Source: Chalara sp. BL73 | Lineage: Eukaryota; Ascomycota; Leotiomycetes; Helotiales | DNA: 64,000 bases | Direction: 5' to 3' | Assembly: GCA_918026815.1 (NCBI GenBank) | Contig: CAKJVC010000012.1 | Coordinates: 1,116,001 to 1,180,000, forward strand | Shown: positions 46,329-56,399 of the stretch, in pieces | How positions within the stretch are numbered: position 1 is the stretch's first letter | Layout of the letters: each line of letters begins with the position of its first letter | Notes under the pieces: generated by a model | Database searches by the model: none | Seen by the model: the letters and a program-made list of their open reading frames with translations, nothing else | What the model was told of the DNA's origin: nothing | Made by a program: the position numbers and the translations under genes

Positions 46329-47076
46329 ATGGCGGCAGAGGAAGATCAATATCATCCAAAGGATGCTGTGAAGGCAGCGCTCAATGGCACTATGGTTACT
46401 GGCATTGCGGGGCTTTTTGTTTCCTCAATTCAGAATGTTTTGACCAAGCAGAATGTCAATGCATTATCAGTGTTTACCAGAAGTGGTAGCACCATTGCAG
46501 TATTTGGTAGTTGCTCTTCATCTGAGAATTAAAATCAGGGAGCTGATTGTTTTGTAGCTGCTATGGGAGGCACATATGAATTTACCAGATTTGCATCGGC
46601 CAATTTACGAGAAAAGGACGATAGTTTGAATCCGGCTCTTGGTGGATTTGTAGCCGGCTCAATACTGGGCATCAAATGTGAGAAAACTGAGAGAGTTTGT
46701 TGGTGAGGGTGTGCTAATACAGCGTTCTCAGTTGGGACAACACCTAGGGTGCTCGGGTACGGCGTATTGGTTGCGACTATAATGGGGGCATTTGATTACA
46801 CAGGAGGTGCATTAACTGGATACAAGAAAGACCCTAACGTGGACGAGTTTGAGCGGAAGCAAGAATTGAGAAAGAACCGCCGGCGGCCAATCGAAGAGAC
46901 ACTCTCTGAGCTGGGTGAAGGCAGAGGTAGGGTTAGGAAGTAGTCTCTACCTCACCAAGAAGAACTAACCAATTGCTATAGGTATCTATCCACCTGGTTA
47001 TGATGAGCGACGGAGGCAAAGATTGAAGGAACAGTATGGCTACGATGTACCTGCAAAGTCAACAGCATCAAGTTAA
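46329..47076 (+). CDS. Mitochondrial complex I subunit, 21.3 kDa b type (NDUFA11/B14.7-like)
   Basis: Exons 46329-46506, 46558-46677, 46732-46926 and 46982-47076 encode 195 residues (introns 51-55 bp). The start context is tcaacATGg. The core belongs to the Tim17/Tim22/PMP24 fold, with Gly-rich membrane segments such as NGTMVTGIAGLFVSSIQNVL, GFVAGSILGIKFGTTPRVLG and VLVATIMGAFDYTGGAL. The matrix-facing, charged C-terminus (FERKQELRKNRRRPIEETL ... IYPPGYDERRRQRL) is the signature of the fungal NADH:ubiquinone oxidoreductase 21.3 kDa b subunit. It is an accessory subunit of the complex I membrane arm, in the inner mitochondrial membrane. A PUF-type motif lies in its 3' flank. Confidence 0.93.
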
Positions 47077-47915
47077 GAGGATATCAAAGCCATTGTATAT
47101 ATGTCAATTTCATTGCGCCAGTGCACGAGCACGCAAGCAGGAAGCTTATTCAGTGCAGAGGTCTTGCTTTTTCTTATGTATCATGGGCTGAAGGTTATGC
47201 TAGGTTTAGCATACAATGGGCGGCCGTGGGAGTCGAGGCGGGCGATATGTCTTTCATACTTGCTTCGACTTTAGAAGGAGAAGACCAATGTTACACCTCT
47301 GTTATCAGATCAGACTCTCAGAGTAGTGTAGTCATGTGTCCCTGGCCTATGTAAAAGCAATTTCCCATTCTACCGCTTCTCAATCATAGTCACGTGTAAG
47401 CTAGCCTTTCTCTGTGCCCGTCGGCCACCTGAGCTAGAGCGGGGTAGCAATCATGCACCCCACAGACCCTGACTACCGTCAACTCTAGTGGTCAGGTCAT
47501 GGTCGTAAATATAAGAAGCATGATAGCTTGATCCTATGCGACTATCTAATGCGAAACTACAAGGAGCCCAGAGTCTTAATAATCCAATGGTGTTGTATCA
47601 AATTTTGAATACACTCCCAACAGTCTGCAAGCCAAAACTTGTCTTCCTTTCTTGACATTGGAAGTAGCCCGTTGACCATCCTGCCTCCCGTCGGTACTTC
47701 AAAAGGGATCTACCTGCAGAACTGGACCCTGAACACCGTTTTGAAGCTTAATGAATAAGGCACCTGTCAGCGCCACTGAAGTCATATGCCCATTCTTCGT
47801 GCGTGAAGTCGCCATCAGACATTCCTTCTTATACAGTGATTGCCGACTCTAGTAAACCAGATTTCTTCATCACAACTCTCTCACAAGTCGCCAAGAGATT
47901 TGGAAATTTGCCATC
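47077..47915. other. Intergenic region, ~0.84 kb
   Basis: It holds the 3' region of NUO-21.3b and the upstream region of the tubulin cofactor C gene. No other gene is supported. Confidence 0.5.
47094..47101 (+). promoter_or_regulatory. PUF-type RNA motif TGTATATA in NUO-21.3b 3' UTR
   Basis: UGUAUAUA matches the UGUANAUA core and lies only 17 nt after the stop codon of a nuclear gene for a mitochondrial protein. That is the class of mRNA controlled by Puf3-like proteins in yeast. Function is inferred. Confidence 0.45.
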
Positions 47916-49228
47916 ATGGAACAGCCTCTAGGAGTACGACCTCCATTCAACCCAGATGTGGACGGCAAGTCAGACATCAAGGAACGCTTCTACCGCTACT
48001 TCCAGGAGGAAGTCACAGGTACGCAATAACTATATAGAGCGTTTTTTCTCAGCTAATCCTCCCTAGAGCTCCAAGAACAAATGAGCCAACTAGAAAGCCA
48101 TTCATTGATAGGTGGCGAAAGGCAAGATGCAATTGATCATTGTCTCGCTGGGATTTCCAGGCTTTCCAACGAGGTTGCCGATGCATCCGACTATATCCCA
48201 GCATATGATCAGAGAACCTATGGACAAGTTTATAGCCAAGTCCTTACTTATGTGTCAAAATACTAACTTCTACAGGCAGTTAAAGCGCTTACGGAAAAGT
48301 TGCATGAGACTCGTTCCAAGTTTGCCCCAAAGTCAAGATTCCAGTTCAAGTCGACAGGAAAGAATGGCTCTGCTATATCTCTAAATGATGCAGCTGAATT
48401 AGCTGCTCAACAGCGACTTAAACCCAGACCAGGCTTTCTTTCTTCAAACGAGTCATCGATGGCGACAACTCCTGCCAACTTGAGAACACCACCGGGCGAA
48501 CTCAGAGATACGGTCGGTGATCTTCCCTCATTGTCTAAGAATTACAACGACGAGATGCAACGCCTCGACGGTCCCGTGCGTAAGCCTAGTTTTTCGCAAG
48601 CAACGAACGTCAACATTTCAGGTCATACTGGTCTCCATATAATCCTTCCCTCCTCTGCATCAAGAGCTACCTCTTCCGGTTCTGTGACCAAAATGAATAG
48701 ATGCATTGTCGACATGTCTGTTCCCACTGCGAATGGAGCACCATTCGCGGGTCTAGCACTGAAGAATATCAGAGATTCACTTATTGTTGCAGGGCATGTG
48801 GCTGGAGCAGCTCATATCACAGCAGTAGAGAATAGTATCATAGTTGTGGCGTCGAGACAGGTGCGCATGCATGATTGCAAGAATGTCGACATCTATCTGC
48901 TCTGTGGGAGTCGCCCAATCATTGAGGACTGTCACAAGGTTCGATTCGCGCCTATTCCTAAGTATCATGTGAGTTCTACTTATGGGTAATGTCCGTATTA
49001 TGCATAAGGCTAATTTTAACTTAGGCTGGCGCGTCAGAGGAGAATACGCAAAATCAATGGGACCAGGTGGATGACTTCAAATGGATCAAAGCAGAACCAA
49101 GCCCGAACTGGGGTATTTTACCTGAAGACGAGCGACTGGGCGAGAGTATCTGGGAAAATGTGGTGCCAGGTGGCCCGGGAGTTGGGCTGGAAGATATTTT
49201 ACAGAAGATCGGAATAGCAAGGAGGTAA
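47916..49228 (+). CDS. Tubulin-folding cofactor C (TBCC)
   Basis: Exons 47916-48018, 48067-48227, 48276-48968 and 49025-49228 encode 386 residues. Introns are 48-56 bp, and intron 2 has a perfect TACTAAC branch site. The N-terminal ~110 residues form the helical spectrin-like domain of cofactor C (FYRYFQEEVTELQEQ ... AVKALTEKLHETRSKFAPKS). A Ser/Pro linker follows. The C-CAP/TBCC beta-helix domain spans ~200-325, with the invariant block SRQVRMHDCKNVDIYLLCGS and PIIEDC. The Arg in QVRMH corresponds to the finger that triggers GTP hydrolysis by beta-tubulin. Cofactor C completes alpha/beta-tubulin dimer assembly together with cofactors D and E. It ends in a typical WDQVDDFKWIKAEPSPNW segment. 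Confidence 0.93.
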
Positions 49229-49658
49229 TTAGGCTTAACCTTGTGGAGACACCGTATGTATTCACATGGCATCATAGCAGCTCAAAATAACTATAGCGAT
49301 GGCGTTGGAGTTTGAGTTTTTCCTCGATGGCTACAGAGTTCTCATGGGTATCTTCTCTTCAATGCTCCGTACTCTTCCAACGTTCATTGCCAGCAGTCAG
49401 TCTCGCGTACCAACAAATACATCAACTATGTACCTGATATGGGCTTAATTTTGTCGAATATCTTTCCATCAAATTCACGCCATCCCAAAGGCTCCTACCC
49501 ACAGAGTTCCTGCGGTAGAGGATTGTCAAGCCTGGCCGCTACGTATCCCTTCGTAGATATGAATCGACCATGCCTTCCTATGGACCCTATTAAGTCCCCT
49601 ACGCCATATCTCTTACCAATGCATTCCCTCGAACTCCTATTTAGTTATCTCTCCCATC
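49229..49658. other. Intergenic region between converging genes
   Basis: The 3' flanks of TBCC and MED9 face each other. Nothing else is recognisable. Confidence 0.5.
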
Positions 49659-50078
49659 TCACACCTTTCCTTCCCTTCCCCTCTCAATCTCCCTCCCCAC
49701 CTCCCTCAAACTGTTCAAACACTCTCTCTGCTTCTTGATCCTCTCCTCCAGCTCTCTAATTTCCTCTTCCTGGTCCTCTACACTGCGTCCTATGTCCGGT
49801 AACTCTTTCACTTGCTGCCGCGCTTTTTGTATCTTATGCTTCAGGCCGTCCGTCGCGGTAGGCACTTCCTTCGTTGATAAGGTGCCTGCTCCATTTTGTG
49901 AGGGGGTGCTGGTGTCGGTTGGGAGGGAAGAGGGAGAGAGGTTTGAGAGCCGTGATAGGATCTCCGCGAGGGCGGGGAGAGTATCAATTGCGTCCGGAGA
50001 GAGGGAAGGGGGGTTTGTGAGAGGGGCGGCAGCGTTGGAGGGGACAGTGGTGAAGGATGCTGATGGGGTAGTTGTCAT
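49659..50078 (-). CDS. MED9: Mediator complex subunit 9 (MED9)
   Basis: A single exon of 139 residues. The N-terminus is Thr/Ser/Pro/Ala-rich. A helix (PDAIDTLPALAEILSRLSNL) comes next, then a Ser/Thr loop and a long C-terminal coiled coil (DGLKHKIQKARQQVKELPDI ... EDQEEEIRELEERIKKQREC). The pattern LPALAEILSRLSN ... TKEVPTATDGLKHKIQKARQQVKELPD is characteristic of filamentous-fungal Med9/Cse2. MED9 sits in the middle module of Mediator and binds Med4/Med7 partners through this coiled coil. The family is poorly conserved, so the call rests on the combined helix-loop-coiled-coil pattern and size. It is divergent from the phosphoglycerate mutase gene. Confidence 0.75.
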   Translation of the reverse strand: MTTTPSASFTTVPSNAAAPLTNPPSLSPDAIDTLPALAEILSRLSNLSPSSLPTDTSTPSQNGAGTLSTKEVPTATDGLKHKIQKARQQVKELPDIGRSVEDQEEEIRELEERIKKQRECLNSLREVGREIERGREGKV

Positions 50079-50674
50079 ATTGGTGACGATGAGGTTTTTC
50101 GAGGGTTAATATCTGGCGGACTCGTGACTCGCTGGCGCGTTTGAGACTGCCGCTAGTGATGGTGAAGCTGTTGAACCTGTGTTTTGCGCTGAGATGGTGA
50201 TTGGATGTAGCTGTTATCTTCAGGTTTAGGAATTAGGTTTTGTTGTACGTCACTTCTTCTGTCTTGATATGTCGACGTCGTGATATTTTAATTTCATACC
50301 TTTTGAAGGCCAAGAATGCATTCACCGCCTTCGCCGAGGGCTAGGTTTCACCAAAACACACCACTAGGCAGAGGGAAGCAGAGCGCTAGTTATCAAATGA
50401 AGGGGTGTGCAGCACGCACTTGGGCTTGTTCCAGGCACATCCCACCAAGATCAACACCCCACCTCATTCACAGTTTCTTTTCTCAACCGCCTGCTGCTCC
50501 AGATTTTATAAATTTCCTCAAAATTACTCCCGCCCTCTTCTGCTTTTCCCAGAAAATCTTTCCGTTTTCTTAAGCCGAAATAGATTCCCAGCTTTGGAGC
50601 CATTGTTGTTTGCTGAGGTGCAAATTTGTTGAACCATTTATCCTTGTCATATAGGCTCTGCATTGATTGCCAAA
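50079..50674. promoter_or_regulatory. Shared divergent promoter, MED9 / phosphoglycerate mutase
   Basis: A 596-bp space between outward-facing genes. The part next to 50675 is rich in CT runs, as expected for a strongly expressed glycolytic gene. No TATA box is certain. Confidence 0.5.
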
Positions 50675-52528
50675 ATGGGTGTTGAGAACAAAAGTGTCCT
50701 AAGTAAGATTAACCTCCACCTTCATTCAAGAATTGAACAAATGGCCCCAACTCCCCCACTTCCTGTCTCATCCTATTCCTCTCAATTACTCTTCAGTCCT
50801 CAGGATCAGATTTCGGGAACTCGAGAATGCCTTCACCGAAAAGAGCGGACTGGATCCTGGTCCTTCTGATCTGCCTCGTCTATCTAGAGGTAGCATGGCT
50901 GGTCGCCATGCTCTGGAAGAACAACAGCTTGCTGACCAGTGAATAGTCGTCATTGACGGCTGGGGAATCCCTAGCGAGTCCTCACCTAAAGATGGAGATG
51001 CAATTGCAGCAGCGGAGACACCAGTTATGGACGCCTTCCGAAAGAATGCCGACGGCTACACAGAGCTTGAAGCCTCGTCTTTGGCTGTTGGTCTGCCAGA
51101 AGGGCTAATGGGCAATTCCGAGGTTGGACACTTGAATATTGGTGCTGGAAGAGTAGTGTGGCAGGATGTGGTCCGCATTGACCAGACAATCAAGAAGGGG
51201 GAAATGAACAAGAATGAGGTTATTATCAATGCCTTCAAGGCAGCTAAAGAGGGTACTGGACGGTTGCATTTAGCTGGTCTGGTCTCGCATGGCGGGGTGC
51301 ACTCCAAGCAAGATCACCTCTATGCACTCTTGAAGGTTGCCAAAGAACTTGAGATTCCCCGCGTCTATATTCACTTCTTTGGTGATGGACGAGATACCGA
51401 CCCAAAGTCCGGTGCAGGCTATATGCAAGAACTTTTGGAAAAGACGAAGGAGATTGGGATCGGAGAAGTCGCCACAGTAGTTGGTCGGTACTATGCTATG
51501 GACCGTGATAAAAGATGGGAGAGAATTGAGGTTGGCCTGAACGCTCTGTGCATCGGAGATGGAGAGGAAAGCAATGACCCAGTTAAGACCATCAAGGAGA
51601 GATATGAGAAGGGAGAGAATGACGAATTCTTGAAGCCTATCATCCTTGGTGGCAAGGAAGGTCGTATTCAGGATGGTGACCAGGTCTTCTTCTTCAATTA
51701 CCGTTCTGATCGTGTTCGCGAGATCACCCAGTTGCTCGGTGATGTTGATCGGTCGCCACGAGAGGACTTCCCATACCCAAAGAACATCACCCTCACTACT
51801 ATGACACAATACAAGCTTGACTACCCATTCGAAATTGCTTTCAAGCCACAACATATGGGCAATGTCCTGGCTGAGACACTTGGCACGCAAGGTGTTAAGC
51901 AAGTCCATGTGGCCGAAACCGAGAAATATGCTCACGTTACCTTCTTCTTCAACGGCGGTGTTGAGAAGGTCTTCCCTCTCGAGGAAAGAGATGAGAGCCA
52001 AGATCTTGTCCCATCCAATAAGAGCGTTCCTACTTATGACAAGGCTCCAGAAATGAGCGCTATGGGTGTCGCAAAACAGGTCTCCAAGCGTGTGAAGGAG
52101 GGCAAATTCGAGTTTGTCATGAACAACTTTGCGCCACCTGACATGGTTGGCCACACTGGCGTCTACGAGGCCGCCATCATTGGCGTTGCTACTACTGACA
52201 AGGCGATTGGAGAGATCTACGAAACGTGCAAACAGGAGGACTACATTCTTTTCATCACCTCGGATCACGGGTAAGCAAATTGTTTATTTTGATAGAATCT
52301 TACTGACTCATTCCTAGGAACGCCGAAGAAATGAAATTCGAAGATGGCAAGCCCAAAACCTCTCACACCACCAACAAAGTCCCATTTGTTATGGCCAACG
52401 CACCCAAGGGCTGGAGCCTCAAGAAGACAGATGGCGTCCTCGGTGATGTCGCGCCGACGATACTAGAAGCCATGGGCCTAAAGCAGCCATCCGAGATGAC
52501 TGGCCAGAGCCTTCTGATCAAGAGTTAG
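50675..52528 (+). CDS. Cofactor-independent phosphoglycerate mutase (iPGM)
   Basis: Exons 50675-50702, 50947-52270 and 52318-52528 encode 520 residues, the usual length. The first exon is tiny (nine codons plus one base) and joins through a 244-bp intron to give MGVENKSVLIVIDGWGIPSE. The first metal-binding Asp lies in VIDGWG. The catalytic nucleophile is Ser67 in LMGNSEVGHLNIGAG. Further alkaline-phosphatase-superfamily metal ligands are in FGDGRDTDP, NNFAPPDMVGHTG and ITSDHGNAEEM, the last assembled across intron 2. The enzyme interconverts 3- and 2-phosphoglycerate in glycolysis using two Mn ions and no 2,3-bisphosphoglycerate. Filamentous fungi often use this form, whereas budding yeast uses the unrelated cofactor-dependent enzyme. 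Confidence 0.95.
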
Positions 52529-53445
52529 ATCACCTTGCATGTTTTGTTGCATTGATAGTTTCTTTAGAGGAATGGTGGGGCTAAATGATTATTGGCAGGT
52601 AAAAACGAGAGCATGAAGATTAAATGACCTATGGTTGGAGATGAATAGACGAAGGAACATGACTATAGGGGAAACCCGGCTATGATGAGATGACCTGTTA
52701 GAATTAAATCGACACGCGTTATTTCTAAACCAGCCAGTTGTGATGGATTTTATTATACTTCCCTTTCGGATCTCTAGTAGGTTCTTCTTTCGTGAATTTC
52801 TTCTTTGGAAGTCGAACACTTTCATTGCCTTTCCAGATGAGAATACAATACTCTCAATCGAACCTGATAAGGCATGAAGCATCTTCGGCCCTTGATCCTA
52901 CGAATTTCTCATCTACTTGGAAGTAGTTTGATTTTGAGCCTCTAGGGGAGCTCTTTCGCGCAAAGGCCACACATTTCCACTAATGAGCCGGCTCGGTATT
53001 ACAGGAGCATGTCCAAAAGAGCATTGTATCGCAAGTCCTACGCACTCACAGACTTTGTAGTCCATCATCTTCAGCTTTATTCCACTGTGTTGTGTCTCTT
53101 CAACTTTCAAGTCCAAATGGCCATCTCGCTAGACGAGCCAATCATAGGCTCGATCCAAACCCGACCTCCTTAGTTTTTTCTATTACTCCCCTCACATTTA
53201 CAATAGGAGTCAGATTGATTCACTTGGTATTGTCCGCACCTTTACGGTGCTTGAGACTTTTAGCATGTAAGTACACTATATTAACGCGCACTTGATTCTC
53301 TTTCTCTCTAAGACAACACATCTTCAAGGCCAAGAAACAACCTTCTCAAAGCATATTGTCTACCTCCCCAAAAGTACTACGCTTCCATATATCATAGTCT
53401 TTCATACAATCCAGAACACTCTTTTCCTGAGAGTCTACCACCAAC
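52529..53445. other. Intergenic region, ~0.9 kb
   Basis: This is the 3' flank of the phosphoglycerate mutase gene and the probable promoter of the small gene at 53446. No other gene is supported. Confidence 0.5.
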
Positions 53446-53908
53446 ATGGGACCTATCAAAATGCCAGAGTCTTGGAGTGCGTTTTGGAAACGACCACTTA
53501 TCCTTCGTCCTTGCACAATCTACGAGTATGCCTTCTCATGTTTCTCTTTCAGTGCTCTATTTCCTTTAATACATTCAGAACTGATCCTTCATCTGCAGAT
53601 TCAACGACCATCTCCTAAACCTGGAGCATGAAGCCAGAGCCCGCCGGAAGGCAAAGCAGTAAGTTCTTCGCTTCCCTACCTTCTGAGCAATCATCCCTGC
53701 CCATCCTTCACTCCCTCTCGGATACTGGCAGCGCGTCTTGTGACGTCGACTAATGCCGCCTAGACGTAGTCACACCAGCAAGCGCACCCGCCGGTTAAAA
53801 ACCAAAAAGTTCGGCGGCATGCTCGAGAAAGAATTCCGCGTCTATTGCAAGGAGAAAGGCTTCCCTGACCCTATTACTAGGGATGATTGTTCGTTTTCAC
53901 GTCGGTGA
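53446..53908 (+). CDS. Small basic hypothetical protein, three exons
   Basis: Exons 53446-53525, 53599-53658 and 53764-53908 join in frame and encode 94 residues. Both introns (73 and 105 bp) have good donors (GTATGC, GTAAGT) and acceptors (CTGCAG, CCTAG). The second has a CTAAT branch-like site. The product starts MGPIKMPESWSAFWKRPLIL, has a charged helix (NDHLLNLEHEARARRKAKQR), then a very basic stretch (SHTSKRTRRLKTKKFGG) and ends EFRVYCKEKGFPDPITRDD plus seven residues. I recognise no family. It resembles small RNA-binding or nucleolar proteins in composition only. A further open frame (53932-54054, ending in YDDTQWDFASFL) would continue it if a 23-bp segment were skipped or a sequencing indel were present, so the true C-terminus is uncertain. 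Confidence 0.55.
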
Positions 53909-56399
53909 GCATGCATTTGAGGAAGAATAGAGTAAGGAGATGGGTGTTAGCAGAGATGGATAGGGAGCGGAGCGGATGGAAAGGGAAATGGGAGACGGGG
54001 GAGCATGGGAGTTCTTATGATGATACCCAATGGGATTTCGCGTCTTTTCTTTGATTACTTTTCATTCTAGATCTGTGTGCCGTGGTTGTATTGCTTAGAT
54101 TACATAAATTTCGTCGATACTCTACGCGCGATAGCCCCGCTATTAGCAAGTTGAACACATCTTCTTGATTCAGTTGCTTGCATCTTAGCTATAATAGCAG
54201 CTATATCTCGGTATTGGAGAATGACATAACTAATGCCATGGCTAAGTTCGCGCAGGCGAGTGGAAAATATTAACTTAACTTTTTCTAAGTAGGAAAAATT
54301 TCGATGATACATGTGTGTTTACCACGGTAGCGCTGCCTCACATTGGCGTGTGCCGCCAAACCCTTATCCTAACCAGAAATATATTGAGGTGAGCAGGTGA
54401 ATAAGACATAGGGCTCATCTCACTCTACATCTGAGTGATCGCATTCTTGGTCTTTGCTGAGGGGGATCTCCTCGTTTAGTGTATCTGGGTGCGTGCTGAA
54501 GGTTTTTAGGCTTGCTAGAGAGTTTTTGTTTTTGCTACTTGTTACTTGCGTTGTGAGAGCAGGCATGAGAACGAGTCCTCCTCGTGAACCACCCCAGCGG
54601 CATGCTCTCAGGGTGTTCATACTAATAACTGAAAGCTTAAGCATAGCGAAATAAAGCTATATATACCGACGCGGTTTTCGTTAAAAAGCAAAAAGAAAAA
54701 ACTATTAGTGATAAACTGCCTTTAAAATTAGTATACTGAGACTTACATGCAAATTGTTTGAAACGAAGTAAAGGCGCAAATAGAACCACATCAAAACCAT
54801 TGCTACAAAATTTACAATATAATTCGAGAACTTAAATCGGTTAGCCCGTAACGTAGGCAGTAGCTTGTGCTCTCTACCTATTTCCTCATGGTCTCTGTTC
54901 GTCCGCGAATACCTTGCTCTGGTGTACCCTCCAAACTCTCATCTGTGCTCTTCGCAGTCGCGAAATCAACACTATGATCGCTCACTGGCAATGGAGCTTC
55001 TTGACGTTCCTATCAAACTATTTGCACAGTCCAGATACTGTAAGGTTATCCATATCGTGCATATGGTTTAATACTTTCCCTCCCTTCCTCGTCCTTGAGA
55101 ATCCATGAAGAGATGTTATCATCGAGCCCCCATCGAGTAAGCGGCTTCTTAGAATGCTTGTATTTTAAAAGCGACACGTCAACCTCTGTATGAAAACGAA
55201 ATACATGATACATCCAGCCATGTTCGGCAGGCTAGCCATCAGACATGCTTGTTGCCACCGTCAATCATTGCCATCATCCTCAGATCGTCCGTTGCCTCCG
55301 CAGCCAGCCCTTCGTCGACCACCACTTTGACGCCCCCAAGTCGCCTTTCCCAAGACGCCCATCTCGCCGTATGAAATCCTTCATATTCAACGCCAGCCTC
55401 AAAGCAAAACTCACCTGCCACCGCCATCTCCGCACCTAGCCCCTTTCCCACCACCAAACCCGCTTGTCACAACAGTAAGCTTGTGCGGTGTGTGACACAC
55501 TATATGCAAATCGCAGGGAGCAGACCCCCTGATCAAGTCCGTGGATTGTATATCCAGAGCGTCCTGAAAGAGCCGGAGCGCGCAGCGGGCCAGGAGGGCC
55601 AAGATGCTATGATTTGTATTCGATTATGGAAAGAAATAGAAGCTTTGGCGGGGAAAAATACTAGGGAGCATCGCTCATTCCATGTGTCCAGAATGCTGAA
55701 ACGCAATAGCGGGCTTTATATTTAAGTTAAAAGAGGCTGTTAAACAACCTTCTTACACGCGGAGAAAGAGATATATGCACTCTTTCCTGACGGGACCTCG
55801 CTATATTGAATTAAGGGAGGGAGGGATAGCCAGTACGACTATTTGGAGCCAGTCCCTAAACAATTCGATTGCTTGTAAAATACATGCTTTGAAGTGGCAA
55901 AGCGTCATTGGGACTAGGGCAAAACTTCAGGCAGGATATGTTATGGTCATTTAAGCTCAGCGTTAGGGACTGGATGTGTCAAATGTAAGCAGAGGCTATA
56001 ATGAGCACACTGGGCAAGATGGTTAATATTAATTTGCTAACCTCATGACTCCATCACAAACCTACGTCGTTAAATACACATCTGAAGCAATATCATCATA
56101 ATGTCATCCTTGTCGTCCTACAGAAGAAGCCTTCCACCAAGCGGTCCAGAATATCCATATCATCAAGCTATTCATCACGATAGAAAAAAAAAAAGCAAGC
56201 CAAGACTTGCGGGGTATACTATGTTACAATCGTAACAGCGCCGAAATATGCATGTGTGAAAACGCTCCAATCATGGACCCTCAACAAAGAAAACAAAATT
56301 ACCCATTTCCAGATTAAAATGGGGCTTGAAGTCGTAAAAACATGTACTCGTTCCCGACGGTGGAAGACAGTTGAAAGAAATGTTTCATCGTGGAGATGG
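53909..56399. other. Intergenic region, ~2.5 kb, partly AT-rich
   Basis: The part at 54640-54850 is strongly AT-rich. A single 14/15 match to the window-start repeat is at 55801-55815. At 55239-55457 a GC-richer stretch reads open on the minus strand with protein-like composition (GEFCFEAGVEYEGFHTARWA, then GVKVVVDEGLAAEATDD). It has no start or splice context and may be a gene remnant. No intact gene is supported. Confidence 0.45.

Noticed and set aside
51270..52268. 332-codon minus-strand frame
   Set aside because: It is the antisense shadow of the phosphoglycerate mutase exon.
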